A stretch of DNA of 64,000 nucleotides from Bacteroides rodentium JCM 16496 (GTDB taxonomy: Bacteria > Bacteroidota > Bacteroidia > Bacteroidales > Bacteroidaceae), in NCBI RefSeq assembly GCF_000614125.1, contig NZ_BAKJ01000004.1:124001-188000 (forward strand), in the 5' to 3' direction. The translations under genes were made by a program, and so were the position numbers. The notes beneath the pieces were generated by a model that ran no database searches, was not told where the DNA came from, and saw nothing but the letters and a program-made list of their open reading frames with translations. Positions 9,327-17,157 of the stretch are shown in pieces (positions within the stretch are counted from its first letter, which is position 1; every line of letters begins with the position of its first letter).

Positions 9327-10793
9327 ATGAAAACAAATATGAATACAAAAAACAATTCAGTAGTAACCTCCTCCCCCCTCCCTACGGGGGAGGGGTCGGG
9401 GGTGAGGCTTAGGACAGTCAGCCGCACCCTGCTCGGCGACCTGCATACGCCGGTGAGCACGTATCTGAAGGTGCGCGACATCTTTCCGCAGAGCGCACTA
9501 ATGGAGAGCTCCGACTATCATGGCAGCGAGAACAACCGCTCGTTCATCGCCCTGTGTCCGCTGGCAAGTGTCAGCATAGACCACGGCACGGCCATCTTCC
9601 GCCTGCCGGACGACAGCCGCGAAGAGCATCTCATCACCGATACATACCGGGTGGAGAATGCCTTGAACGATTTCCGCGCCCGCTTCCGCGTGGAGGGCGA
9701 ATACAGCAATTACTGCGGACTCTACGGATACACCTCCTTCAATGCTGTCCGCTACTTCGAGAATATACCCGTGAAGGACAGCCGCGAAGCTACCAACGAT
9801 GCACCGGACATGCTATACATATTATATAAGTACCTCATCGTCTTCAACGACTTCAAGAATGAGATGCTGCTCCTCGAGATGCTGGCGCCCGGCGAGACCA
9901 GCGGACTGGACCAGGTGCAGAAGGCCATCCATAACCGCAACTACACCGCCTACGATTTCCGCGCCATCGGCCCCACCACCTCCCCGCTTACGGACGAGGA
10001 GCACAAGGCGAATATCCGCCGGGGCATCGCCCACTGCCTGCGCGGCGACGTGTTCCAGATTGTCCTCTCCCGCCGGTTCGAGCAGCGTTTCACGGGCGAT
10101 GACTTCAAGCTCTACCGTGCCCTGCGCAGCATCAACCCTTCTCCCTATCTGTTCTATTTCGACTTCGGGGGCTTCCGCATTTTCGGCTCGTCGCCCGAAA
10201 CCCATTGCCGCATCGAAGGCCGCCATGCCTACATCGACCCCATTGCCGGAACCACGAAGCGTACCGGCGATGCAGAGCAGGACGCCCTCAATGCCCGATA
10301 CCTGCACGACGACCCCAAAGAGAACGCCGAACACGTGATGTTGGTGGACCTTGCCCGCAACGACCTCTCACGCAACTGCCACGATGTAAAGGTGGACTTC
10401 TATAAGGAGACGCAGTATTACAGCCATGTCATCCACCTCGTCAGCCGTGTCAGCGGAACGCTCCGCGAAGAGGCCGACCCCGTCAAGGCCTTCATCGACA
10501 CCTTTCCTGCCGGTACCCTGAGCGGCGCCCCCAAAGTACGCGCCATGCAACTCATCAGCCAGCTGGAACCGCACAACCGTGGAGCCTACGGCGGCTGCAT
10601 CGGTTTCATCGGACTGAACGGCTCGCTGAACCAGGCGATTACGATTCGTACTTTTGTCAGCCGCAACGGTCTCCTCTGGTTCCAGGCAGGCGGCGGCATC
10701 GTAGCCAAGAGCAACGACGAGTACGAACTGCAAGAGGTGAACAACAAGCTCGGCGCACTGAAAAAGGCGATTGAGATGGCGGAAAAAATATGA
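9327..10793 (+). CDS. trpE: Anthranilate synthase component I (repeat-derived N-terminus)
   Basis: Chorismate-utilising subunit that makes anthranilate with TrpG, 488 residues, intact frame. The catalytic core shows DPIAGTKRTGDAEQD, LVDLARNDLSR and PAGTLSGAPKVRAM. Tryptophan feedback probably acts at the LMESSDYHGSENN segment. The recognisable TrpE sequence begins at TVSRTLLGDLHTPVSTYLKV (from about residue 30). Before it lie MKTNMNTKNNSVV and [15 protein letters not shown], the latter encoded by a GC-rich palindromic repeat (9365-9406). No better internal start is obvious, so either the repeat is translated or initiation uses a non-ATG codon. Confidence 0.95.
   Translation: MKTNMNTKNNSVVTSSPLPTGEGSGVRLRTVSRTLLGDLHTPVSTYLKVRDIFPQSALMESSDYHGSENNRSFIALCPLASVSIDHGTAIFRLPDDSREEHLITDTYRVENALNDFRARFRVEGEYSNYCGLYGYTSFNAVRYFENIPVKDSREATNDAPDMLYILYKYLIVFNDFKNEMLLLEMLAPGETSGLDQVQKAIHNRNYTAYDFRAIGPTTSPLTDEEHKANIRRGIAHCLRGDVFQIVLSRRFEQRFTGDDFKLYRALRSINPSPYLFYFDFGGFRIFGSSPETHCRIEGRHAYIDPIAGTTKRTGDAEQDALNARYLHDDPKENAEHVMLVDLARNDLSRNCHDVKVDFYKETQYYSHVIHLVSRVSGTLREEADPVKAFIDTFPAGTLSGAPKVRAMQLISQLEPHNRGAYGGCIGFIGLNGSLNQAITIRTFVSRNGLLWFQAGGGIVAKSNDEYELQEVNNKLGALKKAIEMAEKI
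9365..9406. repeat. GC-rich palindrome within the 5' end of trpE
   Basis: CCTCCTCCCCCCTCCCTACG followed by GGGGAGGGGTCGGGGG. It is the inverse counterpart of the repeat at 8950-8990 and encodes [13 protein letters not shown] near the TrpE start. Confidence 0.75.
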
Positions 10794-10797
10794 GTTC

Positions 10798-10950
10798 ATT
10801 TACTATTTACAATGTACAATGTACAATTTGCCATGCTGGCGTACAATTGCAGTCAGTCCAAATTGTACATTGTACATTGTAAATAGTAAATTGAATGTAT
10901 GATTTGCCATGCAGCGTACATTGCGCAGCCAAATAGTACATTGTATAGTG
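10798..10950. repeat. R2 AT-rich palindromic repeat after trpE
   Basis: Bases 10799-10829 and 10860-10890 are a perfect 31-bp inverted repeat (TTTACTATTTACAATGTACA...). A second partial copy with CATGCAGCGTACATTGCGCA follows (10905-10945). The 485-bp trpE-trpG spacer holds only this repeat, R1 copy B and another R2 unit; no gene is visible. Confidence 0.85.
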
Positions 10951-11190
10951 TATAGTGGAACAGAAATGATTTGCGAAAAAAAGAGGTGAAATAGAGAGTA
11001 ACTCAATTCCCCTCCTCCGGGGAGGAGGGGTGCCCAACGGGCGGGGTGGTAGGGAGCATAAGGTAATGAAAAATAGTACAGTGCGTATCGCTACCACCTC
11101 CCCCTACGGGTACTCACCCCCTCCACCTCCCCGGAGGAGGAGAAGTAAGTTACCCCGTATTTTTTCGCAAACCAATTCTGTTCGACTATA
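10951..11190. repeat. R1 hairpin element, copy B (long form)
   Basis: A 240-bp copy of the R1 family, TATAGTGGAACAGAAATG to TTCTGTTCGACTATA, with an enlarged core of several GC-rich palindromes (CCCTCCTCCGGGGAGGAGGG and CTCCCCCTACGGG). The core matches that of copy F at 62939. Confidence 0.85.
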
Positions 11191-11278
11191 AATAGTAAAT
11201 TGAATGTACGATTTGCCATGCAGCGTACATTGCGCAGCCAAATAGTAAATAGTAAATCATCAAATAGTAAATAAATCG
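11191..11278. repeat. R2 repeat before trpG
   Basis: AAATAGTAAATTGAATGTAC, then CATGCAGCGTACATTGCGCA, then three TAGTAAAT units ending at the trpG start codon. Confidence 0.75.
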
Positions 11279-11910
11279 ATGAAAACAGTTATCATAGACA
11301 ATTACGACTCCTTCACCTACAACCTTGCCCATCTGGTGAAAGAGCTCGGCGCAGAAACGGATGTGCTGCGCAACGATAAATTCCGGCTCGAAGAACTGGA
11401 GCCATACGATAAAATCATCCTCTCACCCGGCCCCGGTGTCCCCGAGGAAGCCGGACTGCTGCAGGATGTCATCCGCACCTATGCCGGACGGAAACCCATA
11501 CTTGGCGTCTGCCTGGCGAACAAGCCATCGGACAAGTGTTTGGCGGAAAGCTGGTCAATCTGGAAGAGGTATTCCATGGGGTACAGACGGAGATAAGGAT
11601 GAAGGGGGAAGGATTAGGGATGAGGGAGGAAGGATTAGGGATTAAGGGGAAGGATTATGAAGGTATTTCTCTTGAAGAAGACTATATCTTCTGCGGTTTA
11701 CCCCATAGGATTCCCGTTGGACGATACCACTCCTGGGTAGTGGATACGAAGGAGTTTCCCGACGAACTTGCCATTACCGCCATCAGCCCCGAAGGACAAA
11801 TCATGGCGCTGAAACATCGGGAATATGACATACACGGCATCCAGTTCCACCCGGAATCCGTACTGACACCCGACGGAAAAACAATCGTAAAAAACTGGCT
11901 TTTCAAATGA
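11279..11910 (+). CDS. trpG: Anthranilate synthase component II (frame break, repeat insertion)
   Basis: Class I glutamine amidotransferase subunit supplying ammonia to TrpE, about 210 residues. The nucleophile is Cys78 in LGVCLGEQAIG (read after repair), with the His-Glu pair in GIQFHPESVLTP. Near base 11516 one G is missing (ctgggcgaa read as ctggcgaa); restoring it gives CLGEQAIGQVFGGKLVNLEE. Between FHGVQTE and EDYIFCGLPHR sits an extra stretch of about 25 residues, rich in G, K, E and R (MKGEGLGMREEGLGIKGK), encoded by GGATTAGGGA-type repeats like those in the spacers at 39.0-39.3 kb. TrpG homologues have no such insertion that I know of. Confidence 0.92.
11594..11665 (+). repeat. GGATTAGGGA repeats inside trpG
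   Basis: Imperfect tandem GAAGGATTAGGGATGAGGG and GAAGGATTAGGGATTAAGGG units, in frame within trpG. The same unit flanks R1 copy E near 39.1 kb, in both orientations. Confidence 0.75.
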
Positions 11911-11921
11911 GGCGTTTCATC

Positions 11922-12020
11922 GTCCGGAATGCCACACTTCATCAAGCCAAATGCCACACTTTGTCCCTACTGACATGTGGCATTACGGACGGTAACATGT
12001 GGCATTCCGAAAGCAAATGA
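11922..12020. repeat. R3 array, copy 1 (AATGCCACA / TGTGGCATT)
   Basis: Two forward units (GGAATGCCACACTTCATCAAG and CCAAATGCCACACTTTGTCC) followed by two inverted units (ACATGTGGCATTACGG and ACATGTGGCATTCCG). The array can fold into a large hairpin just after trpG. Other arrays lie at 35.2 and 58.7 kb. Confidence 0.8.
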
Positions 12021-12049
12021 ACGGCATTTCAAACGAGAGCAGAGTAACC

Positions 12050-12113
12050 CAAATAGTAAATCGTAAATCGTCAAATAGTAAATAGAATCGATTGTCAAAT
12101 AGTAAATAAATAG
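12050..12113 (+). repeat. TAGTAAAT leader repeats before trpD
   Basis: Four TAGTAAAT/GTAAATCG units in about 60 bases, ending 4 bases before the trpD start codon. Confidence 0.7.
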
Positions 12114-13109
12114 ATGAAAGCAATATTATCCCGTCTCTTCAACCACGAAGAGCTTACGTCGGAGGAAACCAGACAAATCCTCCTCAACATCACCAAGGAA
12201 ATGTATCCTGAGGCGCAGATAGCAGCCCTGCTCACTGCCTTCCAGATGCGAAGCATCACTGTGGACGAGCTTATCGGTTTCCGCGAAGCACTGATGGAAA
12301 CACGCCTCCCCATCGACTTCGCCCCCTATCGCCCCATCGACATTGTGGGTACGGGAGGCGACGGAAAGAACACCTTCAACATCTCCACCTGCGCTTGCTT
12401 CGTGGTGGCGGGAGCCGGCTACAAGGTTGCCAAGCACGGCAACTACGGAGCCACTTCCGTGAGCGGAGCCAGCAATGTCATCGAGCAGCACGGCGTACGC
12501 TTCACCAACAACCCCGACACGCTGAAACGCAGCATGGAGGAGTGCAACATCGCCTACCTTCATGCCCAGCTTTTCAATCCGGCGATGAAGTTTGTCGGTC
12601 CCGTACGCAAGACGCTGGGAGTGCGCACCTTGTTCAATCTGCTCGGCCCGTTGGTGAATCCATGCTGCCCGGCATACCAGCTGCTCGGTGTGGCAGACCT
12701 CTCGCAGATGCGCCTGTATACCAACGTATTCTATAAGCTCGGCATTGACTTTGCCGTGGTCAACAGCCTCGACAGCTACGACGAAATCTCCCTGACGGAC
12801 GAGTTCAAGGTGATGACCCGCAACTACGAGCGCATCTACCGTCCGCAGGCTCTCGGCTTCAAGGATGCCCGTCCCGAAGAACTCTTCGGCGGCGCATGCA
12901 AGGAAGATGCCGCCCGCATCTTCGACAATATCCTTACGGGGCATGCCACACCTGCACAAACGCAATGCGTCATTGTCAACGCCGCCTTTGCCATCCAGGT
13001 GATGGAGCCGCAGAAAGAGATTGAAGAGTGCATCGCCATCGCACGCGAATCGCTGGATAGCGGACGGGCGCTGGCGACACTGAAAAAATTTATCGAGATT
13101 AATAAATGA
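12114..13109 (+). CDS. trpD: Anthranilate phosphoribosyltransferase
   Basis: Transfers the phosphoribosyl group of PRPP to anthranilate, 331 residues, the usual length. It has the PRPP and glycine-loop motifs DIVGTGGDGKNTFNIST and KHGNYGATSVSGASNV, and the anthranilate site around NPAMKFVGPVRKTLGVRT. Not fused to trpG. Intact frame. Its stop is 4 bases before the trpC start, so the two are translationally close. Confidence 0.96.
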   Translation: MKAILSRLFNHEELTSEETRQILLNITKEMYPEAQIAALLTAFQMRSITVDELIGFREALMETRLPIDFAPYRPIDIVGTGGDGKNTFNISTCACFVVAGAGYKVAKHGNYGATSVSGASNVIEQHGVRFTNNPDTLKRSMEECNIAYLHAQLFNPAMKFVGPVRKTLGVRTLFNLLGPLVNPCCPAYQLLGVADLSQMRLYTNVFYKLGIDFAVVNSLDSYDEISLTDEFKVMTRNYERIYRPQALGFKDARPEELFGGACKEDAARIFDNILTGHATPAQTQCVIVNAAFAIQVMEPQKEIEECIAIARESLDSGRALATLKKFIEINK

Positions 13110-13113
13110 TGCA

Positions 13114-13977
13114 ATGAAAGATATACTGTCCGAAATCATCGCCCATAAGCAAACAGAGATTGAACTGCAGAAGCAAACCGTCTCTCTGGAACAACTACAG
13201 GAGCAAGCCGGAACCATTATCCGGGAGAATGCGGCCCACCGCCGCAGCATGAAGCAGGCCCTTGCCGCTTCTTCTACAGGAATCATCTCCGAGTTCAAAC
13301 GCCGTTCCCCCTCTAAAGGCTGGATAAACGAGGCTGCCCGGGCAGAGGAAATACCCGCTGCCTACGAAACCTCCGGCGCTGCCGCCCTCTCCATCCTGAC
13401 GGACGGGAAGTTCTTCGGCGGTACGCTGCGCGACATCCGCACGGCCCGTCCGCTGGTCCACATCCCCATTCTGCGCAAAGACTTCATCATCGACGAGTAC
13501 CAGCTTCTGCAAGCCTGCATCGTAGGTGCCGACGCCGTATTGCTCATTGCCTCCTGCCTCAGTCCGGAGCAGTGCAGCACCCTCACCGCCCAAGCCCACG
13601 AACTCGGGCTGGAGGTATTGCTCGAAATCCACAGCCCTTCGGAACTCTCCTATATAAATAAGGAGGTCGACATGGTAGGTGTCAACAACCGCAACCTCGG
13701 CTCCTTCGTCACCGATGTGGAAAACTCCTTCCGGATAGCCCGGCAACTGCGCGAAGCCACCCACGGACCGGCATCCCCGCTCCTTGTCTCCGAAAGCGGC
13801 ATCTCCGCCCCCGAGACCATCTGCCGCCTGCGTGCCGCCGGCTTCCGCGGCTTCCTCATCGGCGAAACCTTCATGAAAACAGCCACCCCGGGCGAAACCC
13901 TGAACAAGTTCATCCAAGACAGTCTCTCAATCAATAATTATAGTCAAACAGAAATGACCTGCGAAGAAAAGAGGTGA
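13114..13977 (+). CDS. trpC: Indole-3-glycerol phosphate synthase (repeat-derived C-terminus)
   Basis: Converts CdRP to indole-3-glycerol phosphate. A TIM barrel of about 275 residues with IISEFKRRSPSKGWI (catalytic Lys), ILRKDFIIDEYQ, VGVNNRNLGSF and LVSESGIS. Not fused to TrpF. After the normal end (FIQDSLSINN) the frame runs into R1 copy C and gains the tail YSQTEMTCEEKR before the stop. The identical tail occurs on NrdG at 62977. Confidence 0.95.
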   Translation: MKDILSEIIAHKQTEIELQKQTVSLEQLQEQAGTIIRENAAHRRSMKQALAASSTGIISEFKRRSPSKGWINEAARAEEIPAAYETSGAAALSILTDGKFFGGTLRDIRTARPLVHIPILRKDFIIDEYQLLQACIVGADAVLLIASCLSPEQCSTLTAQAHELGLEVLLEIHSPSELSYINKEVDMVGVNNRNLGSFVTDVENSFRIARQLREATHGPASPLLVSESGISAPETICRLRAAGFRGFLIGETFMKTATPGETLNKFIQDSLSINNYSQTEMTCEEKR

Positions 13978-14065
13978 AATAGAGAGTAACTTACTTCCCC
14001 TCCTCCCCGGAGGAGGAGAAGTAAGTTACTCCGTATTTTTCGCAAATCATTTCTGTTCTACTATA
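13939..14065. repeat. R1 hairpin element, copy C
   Basis: TATAGTCAAACAGAAATGAC to TTCTGTTCTACTATA with core CCCCTCCTCCCCGGAGGAGG. Its left end encodes the last 12 residues of TrpC. Confidence 0.85.
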
Positions 14066-14085
14066 AAAGTTGAAAGTTGATAATT

Positions 14086-14162
14086 GTAAATACCAAAGTC
14101 TCTCATACAGCGTTACATCGCGCAGCCAAATTGTAAATAGTAAATTGTAAATCGTAAATAAA
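14086..14162 (+). repeat. R2 repeat before trpF
   Basis: CATACAGCGTTACATCGCGC core, then GTAAATAGTAAATTGTAAAT units running up to the trpF start. Confidence 0.7.
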
Positions 14163-14785
14163 ATGTCTCCTCTCATCAAAGTATGCGGAATGACCGAAGC
14201 AGAAAACATCCGCAATGTAGAACTGCAAGGTGTAGATATGATTGGTTTCATCTTCTACCCCAAATCTCCCCGTTGTCTGTGCCAGATGCCCGGGTATCTG
14301 CCAGCCTGCGCCAAGCGCGTCGGCGTCTTTGTCAACGAAAGTAAGGAAAACATCCTGATGTATACCGACCGTTTCGGCCTGGACTACATCCAGCTGCATG
14401 GCAATGAAGCCCCCGAGTACTGCCGTTCCCTGCGCAATGCAGGCCTGCACCTCATCAAGCTTTCTCCATCTTGCTGCCCAAGGACCTGCTTTCCGTATCT
14501 GCCTACAATGGTCTGTGCGACTACTACCTCTTCGACACCAAGACCCCGCAGTACGGCGGTTCCGGCAACCAGTTCGACTGGAACCTCCTTCACCGCTACA
14601 ACGGTCCCACCCCCTTCCTGCTCAGCGGTGGCATCAACCCCTACAGCGTAAAAGCCCTCCGGGAGTTCCGCCATCCCTATCTCGCAGGAATCGACATCAA
14701 CAGCCGTTTCGAGACGGCACCGGGAATAAAGGATGTGGAACGCATCTCAAACTTCCTGAAAGAACTGAAGGGAGGTACGATTTGA
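14163..14785 (+). CDS. trpF: Phosphoribosylanthranilate isomerase (frame break)
   Basis: Amadori isomerase of the trp pathway, TIM barrel of about 208 residues. It starts MSPLIKVCGMTEAENI (catalytic Cys8) and has DMIGFIFYPKSPR, DYIQLHGNEAPEYC, FDTKTPQYGGSGNQFDW (catalytic Asp) and FLLSGGINP. Near base 14459 one G is missing (aaggctttc read as aagctttc); restoring it gives LIKAFSILLPKDLLSVSAYN. No fusion to TrpC. Confidence 0.93.
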
Positions 14786-14934
14786 CTATTTACTATTTAC
14801 CATGTACAATGTACAATTTGCCATGCGGCGTACATTGCGCAGCCAAATAGTAAATTGTAAAATTGTAAATCATCCCATGCAGCATATATTGCGCAGCCAA
14901 ATAGTAAATAGTAAATTGTAAAATTGTAAATAGT
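14786..14934. repeat. Two R2 units between trpF and trpA
   Basis: TTTACTATTTACCATGTACA..., CATGCGGCGTACATTGCGCA, then a second unit with CATGCAGCATATATTGCGCA. TAGTAAATTGTAAA repeats end at the trpA start. Confidence 0.8.
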
Positions 14935-15712
14935 ATGTTGAACCGCATTAACCAACTTTTCCAGGACAGCCCCAAGAATCTGCTGTCCATTTACTTTTGT
15001 GCAGGCTGTCCCAACCTCGACGGCACTGCCGACGTTATCCGTGCCCTCGAAAGAAACGGGGTCAGCATGATTGAAATCGGAATTCCGTTCAGTGACCCCA
15101 TGGCCGACGGCATTGTCATCCAGAATGCCGCCACCCGCGCCCTGCGTGGCGGCATGTCCCTCCGTCTGCTTTTCGAACAGTTGCGCGACATCCGTCGCGA
15201 TGTCCGCATCCCGCTTGTCCTTATGGGATACCTCAATCCCATCATGCAGTTCGGCTTCGAAGCTTCTGCCAGAAGTGCGTGGAATGCGGCATCGACGGCG
15301 TCATCATTCCCGACCTCCCCTTCCGCGACTACGAAGAGAGCTACAAAGCCATCGCCTCGAAGTATGACATCCGTGTCATCATGCTCATTACCCCCGAAAC
15401 CAGCGAAGCCCGCGTCCGCGAGATAGATGCCCACACCGACGGATTCATCTATCTGGTGTCCAGTGCCGCTACCACCGGTGCCCAGAAAGACTTCGACACC
15501 CGGAAGCAAGCCTACTTCAAGAAGATAGAGGATATGAACCTGCGCAATCCACGCATGGTAGCTTCGGCATCAGCAACAAGCAGACATTCGATGCCGCCTG
15601 CGCCCACTCATCCGGTGCCATCATTGGCAGCCGCTTCGTCACGCTGCTCAACGAGAAGGAAGGAGATGCGGAAAAGGCTATCAGGCAGTTGAAGGAAGAT
15701 TTGAAACAGTGA
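14935..15712 (+). CDS. trpA: Tryptophan synthase alpha subunit (two frame breaks)
   Basis: Cleaves indole-3-glycerol phosphate to indole for TrpB, about 259 residues after repair. The catalytic Glu is in VSMIEIGIPFSDPMADG, which also holds the Asp, and IYLVSSAATTGAQ forms the phosphate loop. First break near 15265 (gctttctgc read as gcttctgc): repair gives GFEAFCQKCVECGIDGVI. Second near 15561 (gtaggcttc read as gtagcttc): repair gives NPRMVGFGISNKQTFDAAC. The end, LKEDLKQ, is at 15712. Last trp gene; a strong terminator follows. Confidence 0.92.
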
Positions 15713-15804
15713 GCTTATTCAAATCTCATCCATTTTATTTTTCGCAATGAAAAACAAAATGGATATCATCTGCAGGCAAGAAATGGATAAGAAATCTGTA
15801 GCAT

Positions 15805-15850
15805 AAAAATAAAAGAGATAAAATCATCACGACTTGTCTCTTTTATTTTT
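15805..15850 (+). terminator. trp operon terminator
   Basis: Perfect 14-bp stem AAAAATAAAAGAGA / TCTCTTTTATTTTT with an 18-base loop. It lies about 95 bp after trpA and before the ansA promoter, and could work in both directions. Confidence 0.75.
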
Positions 15851-15869
15851 ACCCATCTCATATTTTTCG

Positions 15870-15877
15870 TATCTTTG
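15870..15877 (+). promoter_or_regulatory. -7 box of ansA
   Basis: TATCTTTG matches TAnnTTTG; a T-rich tract stands at the -33 position. The box ends 29 bases before the ATG at 15907, which rules out the earlier GTG at 15877 as start. Confidence 0.6.
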
Positions 15878-15906
15878 TGCCCGAAAAAAGCTCTAACACG
15901 AATATT

Positions 15907-16947
15907 ATGAAAGTCGATTGCCCTTCCGTACTATTGATTTACACTGGCGGAACTATCGGAATGATAGAAAATCCCGAGACCGGTGCGCTTGAGAACTTCA
16001 ACTTCGACCAACTGCTGCAGCATGTTCCCGAACTGAAGCGCTTCAACTACCGCATCTCATCCTATCAGTTCGACCCACCCATCGACTCTTCCGACATGGA
16101 GCCTTCCCTCTGGGCAAAGATTGTAAAAATCATCAACTACAACTACGACAATTTCGACGGCTTCGTCATCCTGCACGGCACCGATACGATGGCCTATACA
16201 GCCTCCGCCCTCAGCTTCATGCTCGAGAACCTTTCCAAGCCGGTCATCCTCACCGGTTCCCAGCTTCCCATCGGCACCCTGCGCACCGACGGGAAAGAGA
16301 ACCTCATCACCGCCATTGAAATAGCCGCCGCCAAGCATCCGGACGGTACTCCTGTCGTCCCCGAAGTGTGCATCTTCTTCGAGAACGAACTGATGCGGGG
16401 CAACCGTACCACCAAAATCAATGCCGAGAATTTCAACGCTTTCCGCTCCTTCAACTATCCCGCACTGGCAAAGGCAGGCATCCATATCCGCTATAACGAG
16501 CACCTCATCCGACGCCCCGACCCGTCGCGCCCCATGAAGCCGCACTACCTTTTCGACACCAATGTCGTGGTGCTCACCCTCTTTCCCGGCATCCAGGAAA
16601 GCATTATCAACTCCGTGCTTCATGTTCCCGGTCTGAAAGCCGTTGTCCTCAAGACCTTCGGTTCCGGCAATGCCCCCCAGAAAGAATGGTTCATCCGCCA
16701 GCTGAAAGAAGCCAGCGAACGTGGCATTGTCATCGTCAACATCACCCAATGCCAAAGTGGCGCCGTCGAGATGGGACGCTACGAAACCGGACTGCAACTT
16801 CTCCAGGCAGGGGTCATCAGCGGCTACGACAGCACCCCCGAATGCGCCGTCACCAAACTGATGTTCCTCCTGGGGCACGGACTGAACCAAGCCGAAATCC
16901 GCCACCGCATGAATTCCGACCTGGCAGGAGAAATCACCAAGCAATAA
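15907..16947 (+). CDS. ansA: Type I L-asparaginase
   Basis: Hydrolyses asparagine to aspartate and ammonia, 346 residues. Both catalytic motifs are visible: LIYTGGTIGMIE near the N-terminus (nucleophile Thr) and VILHGTDTMAYTASALSFML (second Thr with Asp). There is no signal peptide, which fits a cytoplasmic type I enzyme. ATG 15907 is preferred over the in-frame GTG at 15877 because that GTG overlaps the -7 box. It stands alone between the trp terminator and the LruC genes. Confidence 0.94.
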   Translation: MKVDCPSVLLIYTGGTIGMIENPETGALENFNFDQLLQHVPELKRFNYRISSYQFDPPIDSSDMEPSLWAKIVKIINYNYDNFDGFVILHGTDTMAYTASALSFMLENLSKPVILTGSQLPIGTLRTDGKENLITAIEIAAAKHPDGTPVVPEVCIFFENELMRGNRTTKINAENFNAFRSFNYPALAKAGIHIRYNEHLIRRPDPSRPMKPHYLFDTNVVVLTLFPGIQESIINSVLHVPGLKAVVLKTFGSGNAPQKEWFIRQLKEASERGIVIVNITQCQSGAVEMGRYETGLQLLQAGVISGYDSTPECAVTKLMFLLGHGLNQAEIRHRMNSDLAGEITKQ

Positions 16948-17093
16948 GTTGCATTTCTTGGCCACCCTCCCAATCCCCTCTACAATACACCACAGAGGGA
17001 CAGATAACATTTTACCCCATAACTTCAATCAATTTGTACCATAAAAAGATAACATTTACAACATATATAACAATACTTCCGGCTATCTTTGTG

Positions 17094-17101
17094 AACAGAT
17101 T
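17094..17101 (+). promoter_or_regulatory. -7 box of the first LruC gene
   Basis: TATCTTTG, 57 bp upstream of the start. No clear -33 TTTG. AT-rich upstream. Confidence 0.5.
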
Positions 17102-17157
17102 GGTAAACAACTAATTCGCCAACAAAGAAGATTACACAACTTTAAAATAATAGTAAT

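Noticed and set aside
10951..11190. R1 long form as an insertion sequence
   Set aside because: No transposase ORF and the core is made only of short GC-rich palindromes; at most a non-autonomous element.
7786..15712. Loss of the trp operon by mutation (pseudogenes in trpB, trpG, trpF, trpA)
   Set aside because: Each break is repaired by one or two bases in a homopolymer and the rest of each gene is perfectly conserved, with a working-looking promoter and attenuator. Sequencing or consensus error is more likely.
15877..15906. GTG start extending asparaginase by 10 codons
   Set aside because: Its first base is the last base of the -7 box TATCTTTG, so it would precede the transcript start.
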